Assembly: GCF_949987535.1 (NCBI RefSeq)
Contig: NC_080068.1
Location: forward strand, 77,091,254-77,155,253
From: Balaenoptera acutorostrata
Taxonomy: Eukaryota > Chordata > Mammalia > Artiodactyla > Balaenopteridae
Length of the DNA stretch: 64,000 bases
Direction of reading: 5' to 3'
Positions 1 through 12,554 of the stretch are shown here, in pieces. Every line of letters begins with the position of its first letter. The first letter of the stretch is position 1. The notes under the pieces were generated by a model. The model saw nothing but the letters and a program-made list of their open reading frames with translations, had not been told where the DNA came from and made no database searches. A program made the position numbers and the translations under genes.

Positions 1-389
1 AATGTATGTTCTCCAGTATTGATTTTAAAACAAAATGCGCAAAAAATTCTTAAGCTGAAACCTTACACTGTAGTAATTTTTTCAATCTAATCATTGAAAG
101 TCCAGAGAGCTGTTAAAATAATCAGATATTTAACCATCCCTATACCTGACCATATATTCAAAAAGTCATGCATGGTAACTTCTTTCTAGGGGCACTCTTG
201 CCTTCTATTGAAGGAAAAGAAGTCGAATTTAAAGGATATTTGAAAATGTCTGTGGGCATTCTTTCACTTATGCTGAAATTTTCTTCAAGTTCACTGAAAC
301 ATTTTAAACAAGTCATTTCTTGAAAATTCTCAAAAGGCTAAAATTTCAGTGCACATTTACTAGCAGAAATTAGGATATCCCACCTGAAA
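1..389. other. Intergenic, nothing recognised
   Basis: A/T-rich sequence with no gene, exon or repeat family that I can support. The same holds for 686-1169, 1451-1804, 2471-3144 and 3311-3929. Confidence 0.5.
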
Positions 390-685
390 GGTTGTTTCAT
401 GTTTTGTTGTAAGGTCTTTTGAGACGTATAGATGATGTTAAAATATGAGGTTACAAGAAGACAAAAGTTGCATTTTAGGAGTTGATTTTCTGGCCTTAAG
501 ACAATTGGGTCTTTTTGTTAACCCAGGATTCTCCTGCTCATAAAGTTTCTACTTAGAAGGAGAGAACCACCTCTAGATGATAGCCCTGTAGTTACTTTCT
601 TTTTGGTAGGACGTCCTTCAGCGCTGTTAGGACAAGGATTGGTTAGGACTAGTTTCCATGTCATTCACACCTACTTGCTGGAAAA
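390..685 (+). repeat. Left arm of a 1.7-kb inverted repeat
   Basis: This segment matches the reverse complement of 1805-2103 along its length. Shared strings include gttttgagacgtatagatga-type text, gggtctttttgttaaccagg (one base apart), gattctcctgctca and tagaaggagagaaccac. I estimate roughly 85% identity. I recognise no family. Confidence 0.85.
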
Positions 686-1169
686 GTAGTTTGTGATAAG
701 TAATAGAACCATATCTGAATAATTTAGTGATTTCAAAGTTTTAAAAAATTTCATAGGTAATTCACGGACAAGGTAGAAGTTCAAATGAGTTAAAAGGGTC
801 AATGAAAAGTATATCTTCTTCTTACCTCTGTCCCCTCAAAGTAACCAGACTTAGTAGTTTCTTTTGTATCTTTCTTAAGTATAATGGAACGGCTTACCTA
901 ATTTCTGTACTTTTAAAAAAAATTCAACATATATCCCAAAAGTCACTCCCTATCAAAATCTGTTGATCTGCCTTATTTTTAATGGCTTCGTAGTATTTGG
1001 TTTCCAAAAAGGAATGCAACACGGTTCCTACGCTCCTAATGGCTCCTTGAATGGAAAGGAAGAACGTGACAAGAGACTGCTAATTCTTGCTAATAAGTAT
1101 TCTCCTCTTCTTCCAGTTAGTGAAAGAACCCCTTGACTTTTTGACTGGCTGCGACGTGGGCATCCAGAT

Positions 1170-1450
1170 AGAGGGTACATTTCCCAGCCTCCCTTGAACC
1201 TAGACATGGCCATATACCTAAGTTCTAGCCAACGGGATGAGAGCTGAAGTGATCTGTGCCACTTCTAGGTCATGCCCTTTAAAGAAAGCTGCTTGCTGTC
1301 AACCTCTTTTCCTTTTGCTATGTGATAGAATGTAGATGTGGTGGTGAAATAGAAGGTTCCTGAGCCCATGGACCCCTTCTTAGAGTAGAACCCACCCTAT
1401 TATCCTCTATCAATTTTTACAGAGAAATAAATAAACTATTCCACCAGCAA
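1170..1450 (+). repeat. Ancient interspersed repeat, family not named
   Basis: Phrases such as cccagcctcccttgaaccta, ctagccaacgggatgagagc and gaagtgatctgtgccacttc, with an aataaataaact tail, recur in diverged form at about 7945-8690 and 17480-17815. They are probably copies of one old mammalian repeat. Confidence 0.5.
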
Positions 1451-1804
1451 TTGTTTGGTCTGTGTTAAACAACTGAACCACTATCTTGATAAATAAGAGT
1501 TGTCCTTGATATTTGTGCTGAATGTGGAGTAGGACTCACCAGATGGATGGGAGTGTGAGAATGACATTCCAGGCTGTTACATGTACAGGGTTGGAGAGAC
1601 TTAAATCCTTTTTTAAAAGAGCCAGTAAGTGGCAGATGGATTAGATAATTCAGGTCTGTTGTCATCAAAGTCCATAATCATTTCACAACACCATTAGTAT
1701 GATATTCATTTAAGGTTTTTATTTTCCCCTGGAATATATTGATGGGCTTGGGTATTACCCATATGAATTGCCTAATTTGTTTGTGATTCACTGGGAAATC
1801 CCAG

Positions 1805-2103
1805 AGCAGGTTTTTCCAGTAGAATGACATGAAAACCAGTCCTAACCAATCTTAGTGCTAACAATGCTGAAGGACAGTCCCTCAAAGAGAAAGTAAGCAC
1901 AGGGTTATCATCTAGATGTGGTTCTCTCCTTCTATGTAGAAACGTTCTGAGCAGGAGAATCCTGGTTAACAAAAAGACCCAGTTGTCTGAACGCCAAAAA
2001 ATCAATTCCTCAAAATGCAACTTGTGTCTTCTTGCAAGAACATATATACAAGCATCATCTATACGTCTCAAAACACCTTACAAGGAAACATGAAGCAACC
2101 TTC
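1805..2103 (-). repeat. Right arm of the inverted repeat
   Basis: Reverse complement of 390-685. A 99-codon minus-strand frame runs through this arm. The left arm has no corresponding intact frame, so coding is unlikely. The spacer of about 1.1 kb holds an older interspersed repeat. Confidence 0.85.
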
Positions 2104-2209
2104 CCAAAGACTTGATAAGTGCCCAGTAAATAACCTCCTTGCAGCAGGTCTAGAAACATGTTTTACTTCATGACAAAGGAAACCCACTCCTAACAGCCAA
2201 TAATAATAA

Positions 2210-2470
2210 TAACACTTAACTTCTATTCAGGACTTATCATGTGCTAGAAACTGTGCTAAGCACTTTACATGTGTTATCTCATTTTATCTTGGTGACTACC
2301 TTATGACATGGGTACTATGATTATTCCATTTTAGAGATAAGGAAACCGGGATTTAAAAGAGATTAAATAGTTTATTCAAGTTCCCACAGTTGGTAAGCAG
2401 CAGAACTGGAATTTGATTTGAACTCAAGTCAGCCTGATTCCAGAGACCACTCTGCTCTACTGTACCTGGT
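2210..2470 (-). repeat. MIR
   Basis: Antisense MIR core: tcatgtgctagaaactgtgc, taagcactttacatgtgtta and ccattttagagataaggaaa, then ttgaactcaagtcagcctga. A nearly full-length copy. Confidence 0.92.
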
Positions 2471-3144
2471 TATACACAGCACTCTTGTGCTTACTCATGC
2501 TTTTAGAGCATAAAAGCTTCCTCATGAAGGACCCTCTCCCTGTAAGGGTCATGACGGGGCACAAGGCAGTATTTGTGCACAGTTTTGTGTGTGATTAAAT
2601 ATTCAAGAGCACTTTGTTGCTGTGTGCATTCTAAACCACACCCTTCTGCCAGCGAATGCTTACTTAGTGTTTACCTGTGCCAGGTGCCTACTGGACCTGA
2701 GGAGTTGGAACAGGAAGGATTCCATGGTGTTCTGGAAGTGGGGGAGATCCCATGGGGTCTACTTTGGATGCCGCTCTCCCTGTCCATCACTTCTCTTGCA
2801 GGTAGCCTTCTTCAGAGTCCAGTTCACAAGGGCATCACCAGAAGCAGCCATAAGGGCTTGAGTTTAGGAGGTGGCCCCCAAATGACAAGGACTACATCAT
2901 TAAGTCTTCCCTCTTTGTGACTTTCTCCTAGGAGCAGAGGGTCAATGCCTCTTCCCCAGCTCAGTGCCCACGTCACCATCTCATTTTGGTAAATATTACA
3001 GTAGGCTGATCCAGGGTTGCTAACGCTTTCCAATCTGAGCCTGGAGACATCTGTTGCAGGTGATAAATGGATTGTACTTAACCAAAGCCCGACAATGTCC
3101 CAAGAAACTAACTGATAGGTCCACAACCTGCTGTGCGGCCCAAT

Positions 3145-3310
3145 TGAATCAGAGAATGAGTTATTTCATTTAGTTCTCACAGCAATCTTATAGATAGGTA
3201 TTATTACTCCCATTTTCCAGATGTATAAACTGAGGCTTAGAGGGGGATGCAAAACTTGCAAGAGATTGCTGCAGGAATAAGTGGTGGAAACTTGCATTTA
3301 AAACCCCATG
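3145..3310 (-). repeat. MIR
   Basis: Antisense MIR core with tttagttctcacagcaatct, cccattttccagatgtataa and actgaggcttagaggg. Confidence 0.85.
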
Positions 3311-3929
3311 CACTTTATTCAATGTTTCTGCTGCCTCCATTGAACCTATGTTTGGAATGGAAAAAATTATAGGAATGAGTTACACATTCGGGGAACACAT
3401 GACATTCTTTGCCCCAGTCCCTTTGGCTATTTTAAACAAGGAAAATACACATGAAAATACCCATGGCCTCCAGCCCCAACTACAGCTGGGTGCAGAAGCG
3501 CATTCTGAGACCACTGGTTGTTATTGAACAAGAGCCCTGCGGGAGTTAAGCATCAGCTCTGAGGCCACTCAGACCTGGAGGAGCCAGGCCAGACCCCAGA
3601 GTGTCAGAATGATCCGTTCTTCTCCCTGCAGCAGGATCATTTCCAACCACAGCCAGGGACGGCCGAGGCATTAGCAAGCCTGCAACATCAAAACGGCCAG
3701 ATCAATTCGCAGAAGCACTTCTAAGAGAAACAAATCAATAAGTTCCTTCCCCTAAAGATTGATAACATCATCAGGAAGCAACAGATGCATTTTAGGGCAC
3801 CGTACACAGTGGCAGGGAGGTGAGGTCCCTGTGCTACGGTTCTGCCTCTGGAAAAGCAATTGTAAATCAGCGGCTGAACATCAGAGCCTGCCACACCTGT
3901 CACAACAATAAAAGCTAACGTCCTCAATG

Positions 3930-4130
3930 CACTCGGCAGGTTTCAAGGTGCCGTCACATACTTTGTCTCTTTGGATTAAGACCCTACAAGGGGGATGTTA
4001 CTGTCCCCATTTCACGGATGAGATTCAGTAAAACTGAACTGCCCAACTGGTTTAAAGCCATGATTATTTCTAACCAAGCTGAGATTTGAATCTTCTGCCT
4101 TGGAACCCCATGTTCTGCCTCCTTGCCTAG
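3930..4130 (-). repeat. MIR
   Basis: Antisense MIR core with gttactgtccccatttcacg, gatgagattcagtaaaactg and gctgagatttgaatcttctg. Confidence 0.8.
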
Positions 4131-6394
4131 TGTTCCCCAAACTTCATTCACTTTTTACCACCTTCACAATTTTGCATACATCAGAGAACCTCCTGTGTAA
4201 TTTTTCTTTTTCTTTTCATTAACCTAGTTTTCTTTACCTAAATAAATTGATGTTCAAAGGAAATTTCCTGTTACTATTATAAATGAAAACAGTATGATTA
4301 ACTGTAAGTAGAAATCATAAAAAAACTGCATGATCTTTGAAAGGAAAAAACCATGTCTGCCTGTGTCTTCACCTTCACAGACCACACTCTGTGAACACAA
4401 TATTATACTGCAGACCTTTATGAGGAATAAGAATGTAGTAATTTTAAGTTCTGAGGTCCTAAAACATGAACTCTGTTTAAGTGAGCTGTGTTATTTTTTT
4501 TGCCAAAATCGATAGAACAAGATTCACTTTATCTCAACAATAATAAAGGATTTAGGGTTTTAGGGCAAATAAAAGAAGTTTCGTCTCCTCTCTCGCTTCC
4601 AGAGGCCTCACCCCTGGTACTGGCCCAGGGGAATGGAGGTGTTGGAAAGGGTAAACCAAGATGGGTTTCCTGAAACCTGGATAGTAGAGATGAAAAATTC
4701 CAAATTTTACTATTTAAACAAATAAAAATCAGATCGGTGTCCTATGCGTACAGAACAGGAATTAACTACCCTTCTAATTAAACTATCAGGAGAAGAAGCA
4801 AGGATTAAATGGAAAAATGTCTAACTTCACCCCAGAGATTAATTTATCATTTAAATTTGTTTAAGACCCATTTACATCCTACTGTCAGTCCCGACTCCTA
4901 AGGGTTCTCCACTGCCTCTCCTCAAAATGTATCAATCCCCTCCCCTCGCTTTACCTGGACCTGCCTTTAATTAGCATCCTCACTGAAGTGGTCTGAGCTC
5001 AGTAGCGCGCCTCATCCTCATCCCCCATTGTTGACCTGCGCTACTGTAATGGCCTCATTCGATGCCTCCCTTCCAGTCTAATCCCTTCCAATTCAGCCTC
5101 CACAAGTTGCCTGCATCATCTTTCCAAGATACAGATCTCCATCACCCCACACGGCACTGAACGTATTTAGTGGCTCCCTGTTGCTATAGAATCAAGTCTA
5201 AATTCCTAAATCCCACAAGGCCCTTCTTGAGGCAATACTTACATACATCTCTTTTTTCCCTAGCCTTCTAAGCATTGCCCCCCAAAGCATCTAATTTAAA
5301 GGGATATGGTTTATTTGTAACATTAGAACTTAATGCTTGATTATATCCCTCCCTTTTCTCTAATGGTTTTTTGCCACCGCCTTAAACTTCTCTGACAGAG
5401 TCCAGAAGACACTCAACAAATAACTTGCTGATGGATCTGTAGAGAAGAGGGGTAGTTTGCACCTCTGGGCCAGGTGTTTTAATGTGAGCAATGCTAAAGA
5501 AACACAGAAAAATCATTTGCAGAGTCATGAATTATTTATAGATTTCTACTTCCCTTCCAAAAGGTAATTCTTTAAAAACAAAGTTTATTCATCGGTTACT
5601 TCCTTTTAGTAAGTGAAAATGTTGAGTGAAATTTGGTTCTTGGTATGAAATGCAAGACTTTAGAAATTCAAATATACATTTAGGAAAGCATAAATTTTCA
5701 TCTATTCGCTGACAATGACTGAAGCAGAAGGCTATTCTTAGAGCAATTACCAGTTTGAGGAGAAGTGTAAACTTCAGCATAATTCACGAGCTGGTTCATT
5801 TTTCTTTCTTCAAGCATTAGTCTGGGTTTGGTATGCAATCAGCCCACATGTACCTTAAGTACATTCTACTTTATGCTGCCTTGCCTTACAGAGTCAGTGG
5901 ATTCATTATAAATCCATTCTTCTACTCAGCAAACACGGAGTGTCTACTCTGGGCCAGGCACATTCCGAAAGATGGGATTATTTGACACAAATCGTTGGCA
6001 TATCTAGTATCACAGATCTTTGCTTTAATCCAGAGGTAATCTGAAATGTTTAGTGTAGGTAGTTTTGCAAGTTATTTTATAGAAACGATGGGAATATGCA
6101 TGGTAAATTATGTAAATCTGTCACCTCCTTTTGCTCCTCTTGACCACAAATAGCAGCCCTCCACATCTGTATCCTGCTTCACATTAATAATTTCATCACA
6201 CAAGAAATCCTGCATAATCCCTGCTTTTCATGTGGGAAAACTGAGACATATATATTAAGTGACCTGTTTGTGGTCTGACTACAAATTCCTGTGCAAGTGT
6301 GAGTTCAGGGTGGGGCATGGGGATGGGTAGGAGTAGGAGGAGGGTGAAGATGGAGAACAAGAGAGGAGAATGAAGTTACAAGAAACATGGACTT
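4131..6394. other. Intergenic, short repeat scraps only
   Basis: Apart from the L2-like piece at 5040-5420, I see only a short L2/MIR-like end at about 5905-5975 and a MIR scrap at about 6215-6290. Open frames here are short and unremarkable. Confidence 0.5.
5040..5420 (+). repeat. L2-like LINE fragment
   Basis: The text tactgtaatggcctcattcg, cattcagcctcc-type phrases, gtggctccctgttgctatag and aatcaagtctaaattcctaa, then caaggcccttcttgag, follows the L2 3' region in order. Confidence 0.6.
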
Positions 6395-6625
6395 ACTTTT
6401 ATTGAGTGCCTACTGCATGCCCGGCACCCGGCACACCCTAGTTCGTTTGGCCCTCATAGCGCTTTGTGGTAAATATTATTCTCTCTCGTTTTACAGCTGT
6501 AGAGACTGGTTGTACAGATTGTAATCAGGGAACCAGTCTACAAACCTGTTGTTTCCACTTTTCCAAGCTAGTACCAGGGCCTTCTGGCCCCAAATCCAGT
6601 GTTCTTTCCACTCCATCACACTTGT
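6395..6625 (-). repeat. MIR
   Basis: The text ttattgagtgcctactgcat, ttggccctcatagcgctttg, tctctcgttttacagctgta and ccagtgttctttccactcca is an antisense MIR. Confidence 0.82.
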
Positions 6626-6890
6626 ATCCCAGCTGGAAGAAGGATTCGGTGGTCTGAAGATGCCCTTGGGTGGTTATCTATTAGATGAATTCTGGCTTTC
6701 CCACACGTTGATTTCCTAAAGTCTTGTTTGCATTGTTTTGGACACATAACTTGAGCTTCTCTTCTTCATGAGCTCAGCCTTTTTCTCCTCTAGCAAAGTA
6801 AACATCGCCCACAGGGGTCATATTCACTGATGTTAGAGGTCTTGGAAATCTGACTCAATCTCAGGTTTTCTGTATCTAAAGCAAGATTTC

Positions 6891-7008
6891 TTTTTTTTGA
6901 ATTTTTGAATTTTATTTTATTTATTTCTTTATACAGCAGGTTCTTATTAGTTATCCATTTTATACATATTAGTGTATATATGTCAATCCCAATCTCCCAA
7001 TTCATCAC
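6891..7008 (-). mobile_element. Very short 5'-truncated L1 3' end
   Basis: Poly(T), then ttatacagcaggttcttatt and tatgtcaatcccaatctccc, an L1 3'UTR subtype read antisense. A perfect 12-bp target duplication AAGCAAGATTTC lies at 6879-6890 and 7009-7020. Confidence 0.88.
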
Positions 7009-7183
7009 AAGCAAGATTTCAAAAGGAAAATAAAGATGAGGTTCAGTAACTTCTGTCCATTGCACTTCTGTCTTTATTTTGGAGTGGATTCAGTGGCTGA
7101 GGAAGGCCACTGGATGCTAGACCTCTGGCCAGGGGTGATATCCAAATTATCAACAATCAGCATCAATTAAATGGGCTATGCAG

Positions 7184-7470
7184 GGGCTTCCCTGGTGGCG
7201 CGGTGGTTGAGAATCTGCCTGCCAATGCAGGGGACATGGGTTCAAGCCCTGGTCTGGGAAGATCCCACATGCCGCAGAGCGGCTAGGCCCGTGAGCCACA
7301 ACTACTGAGCCTGCGCGTCTGGAGCCTGTGCTCCGCAATGGGAGAGGCCGCGACAGTGAGAGGCCCGCGCACCGCGATGAAGAGTGGCCCCCGCTCGCCG
7401 GAACTAGAGAAAGCCCTCGCACAGAAACGAAGACCCAACACACCCAAAATAAATAAATAAATAAATTTAA
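7184..7470 (+). mobile_element. CHR-type SINE (tRNA-derived, cetacean/hippo/ruminant family)
   Basis: A full copy runs from the gggcttccctggtggcgcgg head with A/B box region, through agatcccacatgccgcagag, to an (AAAT)n tail. A perfect 15-bp target duplication, AAATGGGCTATGCAG, lies at 7169-7183 and 7471-7485. It is little diverged and therefore relatively young. Confidence 0.97.
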
Positions 7471-7944
7471 AAATGGGCTATGCAGCAGAGAGGGTTCAAC
7501 CTCTTGGGTCTCTCTGTGCCAGGCATTAATCCTTTAGCTGCTGGATCATGGAAGACGTCTGAGGATGCCAGGAGAGGAGTTGGGGTGCCCAGGCTTGCAG
7601 GCAGGCATTTAGGAGATCTTAGAGGAGTGATTCTTTCCCAAGCGGTGCAGCTATATTTTAATATTTTAACAACCAGGGCAGCCATATTGGTGCTTACTGA
7701 CTGAGTATTGGCCCTGCTTCTGGCCCTCTTCCCAACCTCAGAGCTCCTGACCCCACTGTCCTCAGCAGGTGACTTCCCTATACTGGGCTGCTGTTGCTTC
7801 TAAAGAAGGGGGGGAAAAAGGGGTTACAACTTGAAAAGTTGTTCAGTCTTTTTTTGGCCTCCTAGCCCATCTGCATGCCTTGGGGAATAATGGTTTACGG
7901 CAGTGACTGCTGCCATTTGCCAATATTCATTCTTCTCTTCCTAC

Positions 7945-8690
7945 AATAGCCCAACTTGAGTTTTAGCTGGGTACACGTCTGCCCAGCTTCACACTACATT
8001 TCCCACACTTCCTTGAACCTCAGTGTGATCATTTGTCTTTTGTAGCCAATAGAATTGTACTACTTTCAAAATATGCCTTTAAAAGAAATGAGTGAGGGCT
8101 TCCCTGCTGGCACAGTGGTTAAGGATCCGCCTGCCAATGCAGGGGACACGGGTTTGAGCCCTGGTCCAGGAAGGTCCCACATGCAGCGGAACAGCTAAGC
8201 CTGTGCGCCACAACTACTGAGCCCACGTGCCACAACTACTGAGCCCACATGCCACAACCACCGAAGCCCGTGCGCCTAGAGCCTGTGCTCTGCAGCAAGA
8301 GAAGCCACCACAATGAGAAGCCTGCGCACTGCAATGAAGAGTAGCCCCTGCTCGCCACAACTAGAGAAAGCCCGCACACAGCAACGAAGACCCAACGCAG
8401 CCAAAAATAAATAAATAAATAAATAAATTTTAAAAAAATAAAAGAAATGAGTGAGCTCTTCTTTTCCTTTTGTTCTTTCTAATGGCTGGGATGCATGCAA
8501 AAGAGAAAGTAGCCAGAGAGGAGCTGCACTTGAGGATGGCAGATCTGCTCTGCTAGCCAGGACTCCTTGGCTCTGGACCATTACACGGGCAAGAAATATT
8601 AAACTCTTCTTGTTTAAGCTACACTATATTGGGGGATCTTTGTTTTAGCAGCTCAGACTCTACCCTAACAAATACTGCTCATTGGTTGTA
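7945..8690 (+). repeat. Ancient interspersed repeat split by a SINE
   Basis: Left part 7945-8096 (cacactacatttcccacact, gtagccaatagaattgtac) and right part 8456-8690 (aagaaatattaaactcttct, gtttaagctacactatattg) belong to the same family as 1170-1450. The CHR SINE at 8097-8438 separates them. Confidence 0.5.
8097..8438 (+). mobile_element. CHR-type SINE with internal duplication, nested in an older repeat
   Basis: The head is ggcttccctgctggcacagtgg and the tail is (AAAT)n. It carries extra 'gagcccacgtgccacaac' units around 8205-8265, so it is longer than the copy at 7184. A 17-bp perfect target duplication (TAAAAGAAATGAGTGAG) lies at 8080-8096 and 8439-8455. The insertion splits an older repeat spanning about 7945-8690. 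Confidence 0.96.
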
Positions 8691-8784
8691 TCATTAGTTG
8701 GTTGGGTTTCCATAACTTACTACGTTTGAAAACAGAGGAGGGGGAGAGTGGGTAAAAAAGGCACAGCATTATACTGATATTAAG

Positions 8785-9240
8785 GCTGTAAGGTAAAAAA
8801 AAAAAATGCAAATTGCCTTAAGAGAACTGAAAGACATTCTGTGGACAAAGGATGGATCCTCTGGGGAAACTGTCGAGAGAAGAGGTTGCAGAGATTAGAC
8901 TTAGAGGCCATGTTCGGTGACTTTATTTTGAGTCCAGGCAGACTCACTGAAGTTTTGAGTAAGAAAGTAACACGATCCAATGTCTATTTTGGAAAGACTG
9001 CCCTGGAGTGTGGAGAATGGATTGGGGTTGTGAGGTCGGCGGTGGGGAGGAGAATTAGAGAGTGGGACACCAGGTAAGAGGCCGTGGTGGTAAACTAGGT
9101 GAGAAATAATGACGGGCTAAACTAAACAAGAGAAAAGTAGGCAAAAGGAGAGACATTAGGAAGTGGAATCCTTGAGATCGGAGGTAAATGATGGGGGTGG
9201 GTTGGTAGGGGAGAGAAGGAGTTTAGGATGACGCCAGGTT
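8785..9240 (-). repeat. L2 fragment (antisense)
   Basis: The text gtaacacgatccaatgtcta, aagactgccctggagtgtgg, agaatggattggggttgtga and caccaggtaagaggccgtgg follows the antisense L2 3' region. Open frames within are shadows. Confidence 0.65.
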
Positions 9241-12200
9241 TCCAGTTTGTGTGGTGGTTTGCAGTGTTCTGAAGAGGGCATCCTGGCAAACAATAGAAAT
9301 TGATAAAGCTAGCCTGCAGTGTCTCCCGCTGTCCCTTTCCATTCATCTTATACCCTCTGTCCTTCACTCACTTCTTCCGCATGGTCCTGGCGGTGGATCC
9401 TATCTATTTCTGCCCTTTTCCAGACGTGCCTTTCAGAAGTGGTTTTCCAGTCTTTTCACTAAGGACTCCTTTGAGTCAATCCCATATGTACCCCAAATTT
9501 TGAAACATTTTTTCCCACATGTAACTTGTGTCCATCACTTTAAAGTGGCCTTGGCCCATTTCCAAGGCCAATTGTAAGCCAGATACCACCATTCACGTCA
9601 GAAACCACAGCTATCAGATGAGGCAGCTGGTACCGCCCACCCACTTCAGAAATGCCTTGGACTTGCTCAAAAGCCAATCAGAGCTTTGGATTCACAATAT
9701 CATTGCCACAGTTGAATTCATTCAAGTAAAACGGGGGGAATGGGACATTTTAGAGAGTCTGTGTCGCTGGAAGTCAGGTGCATGTGGGATCCTGCTAAAT
9801 GTTTTGAAATACTGAACCTTGGAGAGTGTTCATTACTAACCTTTTTACTCCTAGGGCTCTGGGTTGCCATGGATTCTAGACATTTTTCCTCCACAGTAAG
9901 GAATAAGAGTTTTAGGTCTCTTCTATGTCTAGTAATGGTTCCCCTTTCCAGTGCAAGCATTCATATTCCACCTTGTGGGACTCTACTTGGGTTTTAATCA
10001 TGGCGTCCTTCTCTAGCTACAGGGACAGGCACATGTCCCAGATTGAACCGATCCTAGTGCCACCTCCTCCCGACAATAGTGGTTGGTCCAAGAGGTGGGT
10101 ATGTGACTCTTTGGGCCACACATGGACTTTCCTGGGATTGATACATGGATGCTTTTGTTGGTGTTGCTAAGCTAGGATAACATAAATGTAGATCTGTGCA
10201 TATTAATCTTCCTCGGCTGTATGGAGAAAGCTCATCTTCAGTAATCGAATATTGTATCAACACCCAGAGAGAAACCGAACTGCGAGATGAGTTGAGCAAA
10301 TTCTGGTGCTGTCTGAGTTGTTGGTTCCAGACCACGTGGCCTTATTCCTGAAGCTCTCCCCTTAATCGCATGAGCCACCTCAGGTTCCTTCTCAGCTCTA
10401 TGAACCAATGAGTTCCTTATTTGCTTAAGCTGGTTTGGATTGAGCTTTTGATACTTGCAGTGTTCTAATAATACACAGTCAGTTCCCAAAGCTTATTTAT
10501 AACAAAATTACTACTTAATGCCCAAGCACTCACAGATCCACATGAATTATTATGTTCCTCATCTGGTTTAACATTTGCTTTAGAATGAATGCTTTGATGC
10601 TTTGATGCATGTTTAAACCCATGTCTCACCCAATTATGTTTCACCCAAGGAGGGAACAGGTTTTAGGCAGTTTAGCAGGCCAAAGGGAGAGAGATTTGCT
10701 GAGGGCACCTGGGCTGTCTGCAGACTCTCAAGTCATCTGAGGCCATGAAGCCGAGTTCTTCACTTGCAACCTCTACCCCATCTCTAGATCCCCTCTGAGG
10801 TAGCTGGGGGCAGGGGTTGGAGCTAATGGATGTCAGGAGTTTATTTTGATGAGCTCTCTTCCAGGTCCTGGTCCTCCCATGCTGGTCCTCCCTCCACTCC
10901 TCTGCAGTAAGACATGGGTCGGTTGTCTAGTAGGTCATTCACCACTAAATAACTATTGCAACCAATACCGCCACCCTTCAGGGAAGGACAGTTTGCAACT
11001 AATTACTTCCCAGGAAAATACCCAAACATAATTTTGCTCATTATTAAAATTTTCCAATGATAGATTTATCTTCCCCATTAAGTAACACATTATTCTCCTA
11101 CGAAACACATAGCACACTAGAATTACTAGGCACTGCTTATATTAAATTGCTGCTTAATAAGTTAAAACTCCTATGGTTATGAATAAACTAGGTCATCTGC
11201 ACGTTTTGTAAATTAGTAGTTTCTTGCAGTTATTCTCTCTTGGTCAAAGCCTAAAAGAAGGGGAGAGGAAAAATGATTATCATTATTATTTTATTGTTTT
11301 CAAGCCAACTACTGCTCTCTGCACTGTAGTTTAAAATAAGCCACTCAGTCTAATATGGTAGAATCAATGTTGAGTATCCATCAATTAGGATGAATTTTAA
11401 AGGCTATGGTCTGTAAAGTTTTAAAGTCATATTAGAAGCTAAACCTACTGGATGAATAACCAACCTCAGGTCGTATTTGAAGATTCTTGAAGCAACAGGC
11501 ACTGTCCAAAGTGATTTTAATTACTGGGTGAAATGTTTTTCCTTGTTACAACTTTTGGGTGTGTTGAGAGGCTTTTCTTTCTGATTTTAGGATAAGTCAA
11601 CTTCTCTGACATCTTTTCAATTTGAGATGATTAATAGAGATTTTCTATAGTCATATCCAAAATGGTTGACACTATTAAAGAATCAGCTGCAAGGACTCCT
11701 CAGAGTACCAAATCCTTACTTACAGAATTGCATAATGCAAACAGATGGATGCACTTTTGTGTCTTTCGTTTTTCGTTTTTACATTTCCCCACCCGCTCAA
11801 AGGTTCACAATCAGCAACCAAGCCACATTAAGACAATTGCTCCACCTTCTGGCAAAAGTATGGAATTGTTTGAACCCATGTCTCACCCAACTATGTTTCT
11901 TGAAGAGTGAACATACGGGTGTACACTGCCTCCTGATGCTCGTTTTTCTATAGCTATAGCTCAGTTATTTCTATTGAGATAATTTCCCCCCTCAGATCTA
12001 TACACAGATGTTCTTTACACACATTCCTCTTTGTTGTCAGTTACCTCAGGAACCTTTTTCTTTCCTGAGCGATTCCCACCTGCCCTTCCACATAACTTTC
12101 TCCACCTCCTCTCTCTTTTTCTCACCGCGTGGCAAAAAACAAAACAAAACAAAAAAACCAAACAACTTTATCCTGTCTAATATATGTGAGAATAGTGCTG

Positions 12201-12554
12201 GTAGTAATAAGGAAAACAAAAGTCCAACATTGGAATTGTAGATAACACAATAAGGAATCAGTGTCACCAGGCGCTTTGCACTAAGTTTCTTTCAGAATCT
12301 CTACAATAAATCCTAGGCTTACCCGCTTCTAAGTATGCCATTTAAAGTTATATTTATTTCACATTCTGTATTTCTTCCTGTTGGCTCATTAATTTTAAAA
12401 TGAATAATTTCTTCTCTATTTATTCCCCAATATATGGTAGCTCAGCTACATTAAATAGGTGAACATTATTTCTATGTGTGCTGTAGGTTACAGAGAACTA
12501 ACTTTTTAGTCACAGCATTCTGGAAGTTAAAGACATCTATTGAAAAAATTAGTT
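9241..12554. other. Intergenic, no gene or clear repeat
   Basis: Overlapping short open frames on both strands around 9250-10490 look like chance. The one notable item is a near-identical stretch of about 30 bp at 10612-10643 and 11871-11901. Old unclassified repeats may be present. Confidence 0.5.
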
